Source of the DNA: Conchocele bisecta
Lineage: Eukaryota > Mollusca > Bivalvia > Lucinida > Thyasiridae
DNA: 64,000 bases
Direction: 5' to 3'
Assembly (NCBI GenBank): GCA_029237695.1
Contig: CM055280.1
Coordinates: forward strand, 32,460,616-32,524,615
Shown here piece by piece: positions 63,206-64,000 of the stretch (its first letter is position 1; the number at the start of each line of letters is the position of its first letter). The position numbers and the translations under genes are program-made. Below the pieces are notes generated by a model that searched no databases, was not told the origin of the DNA, and worked only from the letters and a program-made list of their open reading frames with translations.

Positions 63206-64000
63206 ACATGCATCAGACATAAAATATATGTCTTGGTCAGAGGTCGATATAGGTGCACGTATGTATACCAATGTATGTTTGTTCGAAAATTAGATAATGA
63301 AATCACAGGTGCATTGTTATCGATTAATATGGACTTGATAATGCATGCATTTCCCATGGAGGGCCTGACGTGTGTTGGTGTGATACACTTCGATTCTAGT
63401 ACCTGTGCTCACTTTTCTTTTTAACAAATACGTAACAACAAAAGTGAAAATTAATTGATTCAGAATATGCCTGAATGTTGTTTGAATATATTTCGGGCCA
63501 ATATTTGTCACATACCTGCTACATGTACATCGTCATGCTAATGTCAGTGTTACACTTTTTACACACCTACTTTACCTATTGTCATACCGGAAATAAGTTT
63601 CTCGGATTTTGATTGGCTAGCTTGCCTGGTCATATATATTATATGACCTGCCATCGAACATAGAGAAATTGCGATTCCCCTCCGGCGCCTCGCGTCCAAT
63701 GAAGACACATTTTGAAAGCGTCTAGCGATTGCGAATTGTATTCCTCACTAAACACAATAAAACCCCGAATTGATCAATACAAGTAACAAATTGTACACTG
63801 AAAACCAGTCTTTATTGTTTATTTTTCCATAAATATTCTTCGCTCATCAAAATATGAGCGAAAAATTAGCCAAAATAACGAAAATTGCTTTTCAAATCTC
63901 AACACGCTCGCCTTCGTGACACGTCTATATTTAGGTCACAAACTATATGGGTTCCACGCACGAAACCGCGGCGTAGCAATGACAGCGAATGTTTGGGAAC
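63206..64000. other. Host sequence without a recognised gene
   Basis: No gene is supported up to the window end. Short frames near 63233 and 63317 lack protein-like features. Confidence 0.4.

Overview
The window is animal nuclear DNA, most likely from a bivalve or other mollusc. It is AT-rich, has no operons or ribosome binding sites, and is crowded with short dispersed repeats of molluscan style: 'gctcacctgagcgaagctc' units, tRNA-derived SINEs, pogo-like and other MITEs, and runs of cggacgga. No intact ordinary host gene is visible. The assignment to a phylum rests on remembered repeat families, not on a search.

Two full-length Polinton/Maverick elements (virus-like, self-synthesising DNA transposons) dominate. 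They lie in the same orientation about 18.8 kb apart. Copy A spans 3010-23745 and copy B 42557-58306. Copy B is 15.75 kb. Copy A is the same size once a 4.95-kb transposon nested inside it (15994-20943) is subtracted. Both share one gene order: terminal inverted repeat (TIR) that begins with a ~68-bp palindrome; a small zinc-finger/coiled-coil gene (-); protein-primed DNA polymerase B (+); a convergent retrovirus-like integrase (-); five small genes (-), several with membrane segments; a packaging ATPase (-); the major capsid protein (-); a divergent ~500-aa coiled-coil/membrane protein (+); a ~470-aa protein of unknown role (-); a divergent minor capsid/penton protein (+); a predicted beta-rich fibre-like protein (+); a 200-aa protein with a hydrophobic core (+); a short Pro-rich PPPY segment; a tRNA-like relic; and the second TIR. 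The genes cover replication (PolB), integration (INT), genome packaging (ATPase) and virion building (capsid proteins). I found no adenain-like protease, although PolB carries an OTU-like cysteine-protease signature.

Both copies are decayed by frameshifts and stops, at mostly different places. Copy B keeps intact reading frames for the ATPase, fibre-like protein, 200-aa protein and several small genes. Copy A keeps the 511-aa coiled-coil protein and two small membrane proteins. Copy A's minor capsid gene is split by the nested element, which has TIRs of about 330 bp, a TA duplication, and a broken gene for a PIN/FEN1-like nuclease ending in a Tesmin/TSO1-type CXC Cys cluster. No DDE transposase is visible in it, so it is the best candidate here for an under-described mobile system.

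The flanks (1-3009, 23746-42556, 58307-64000) hold tandem repeats, foldback elements, MITEs and SINEs, and a possible 4.5-kb TIR element (24207-28726) whose ends match three MITEs elsewhere in the window.
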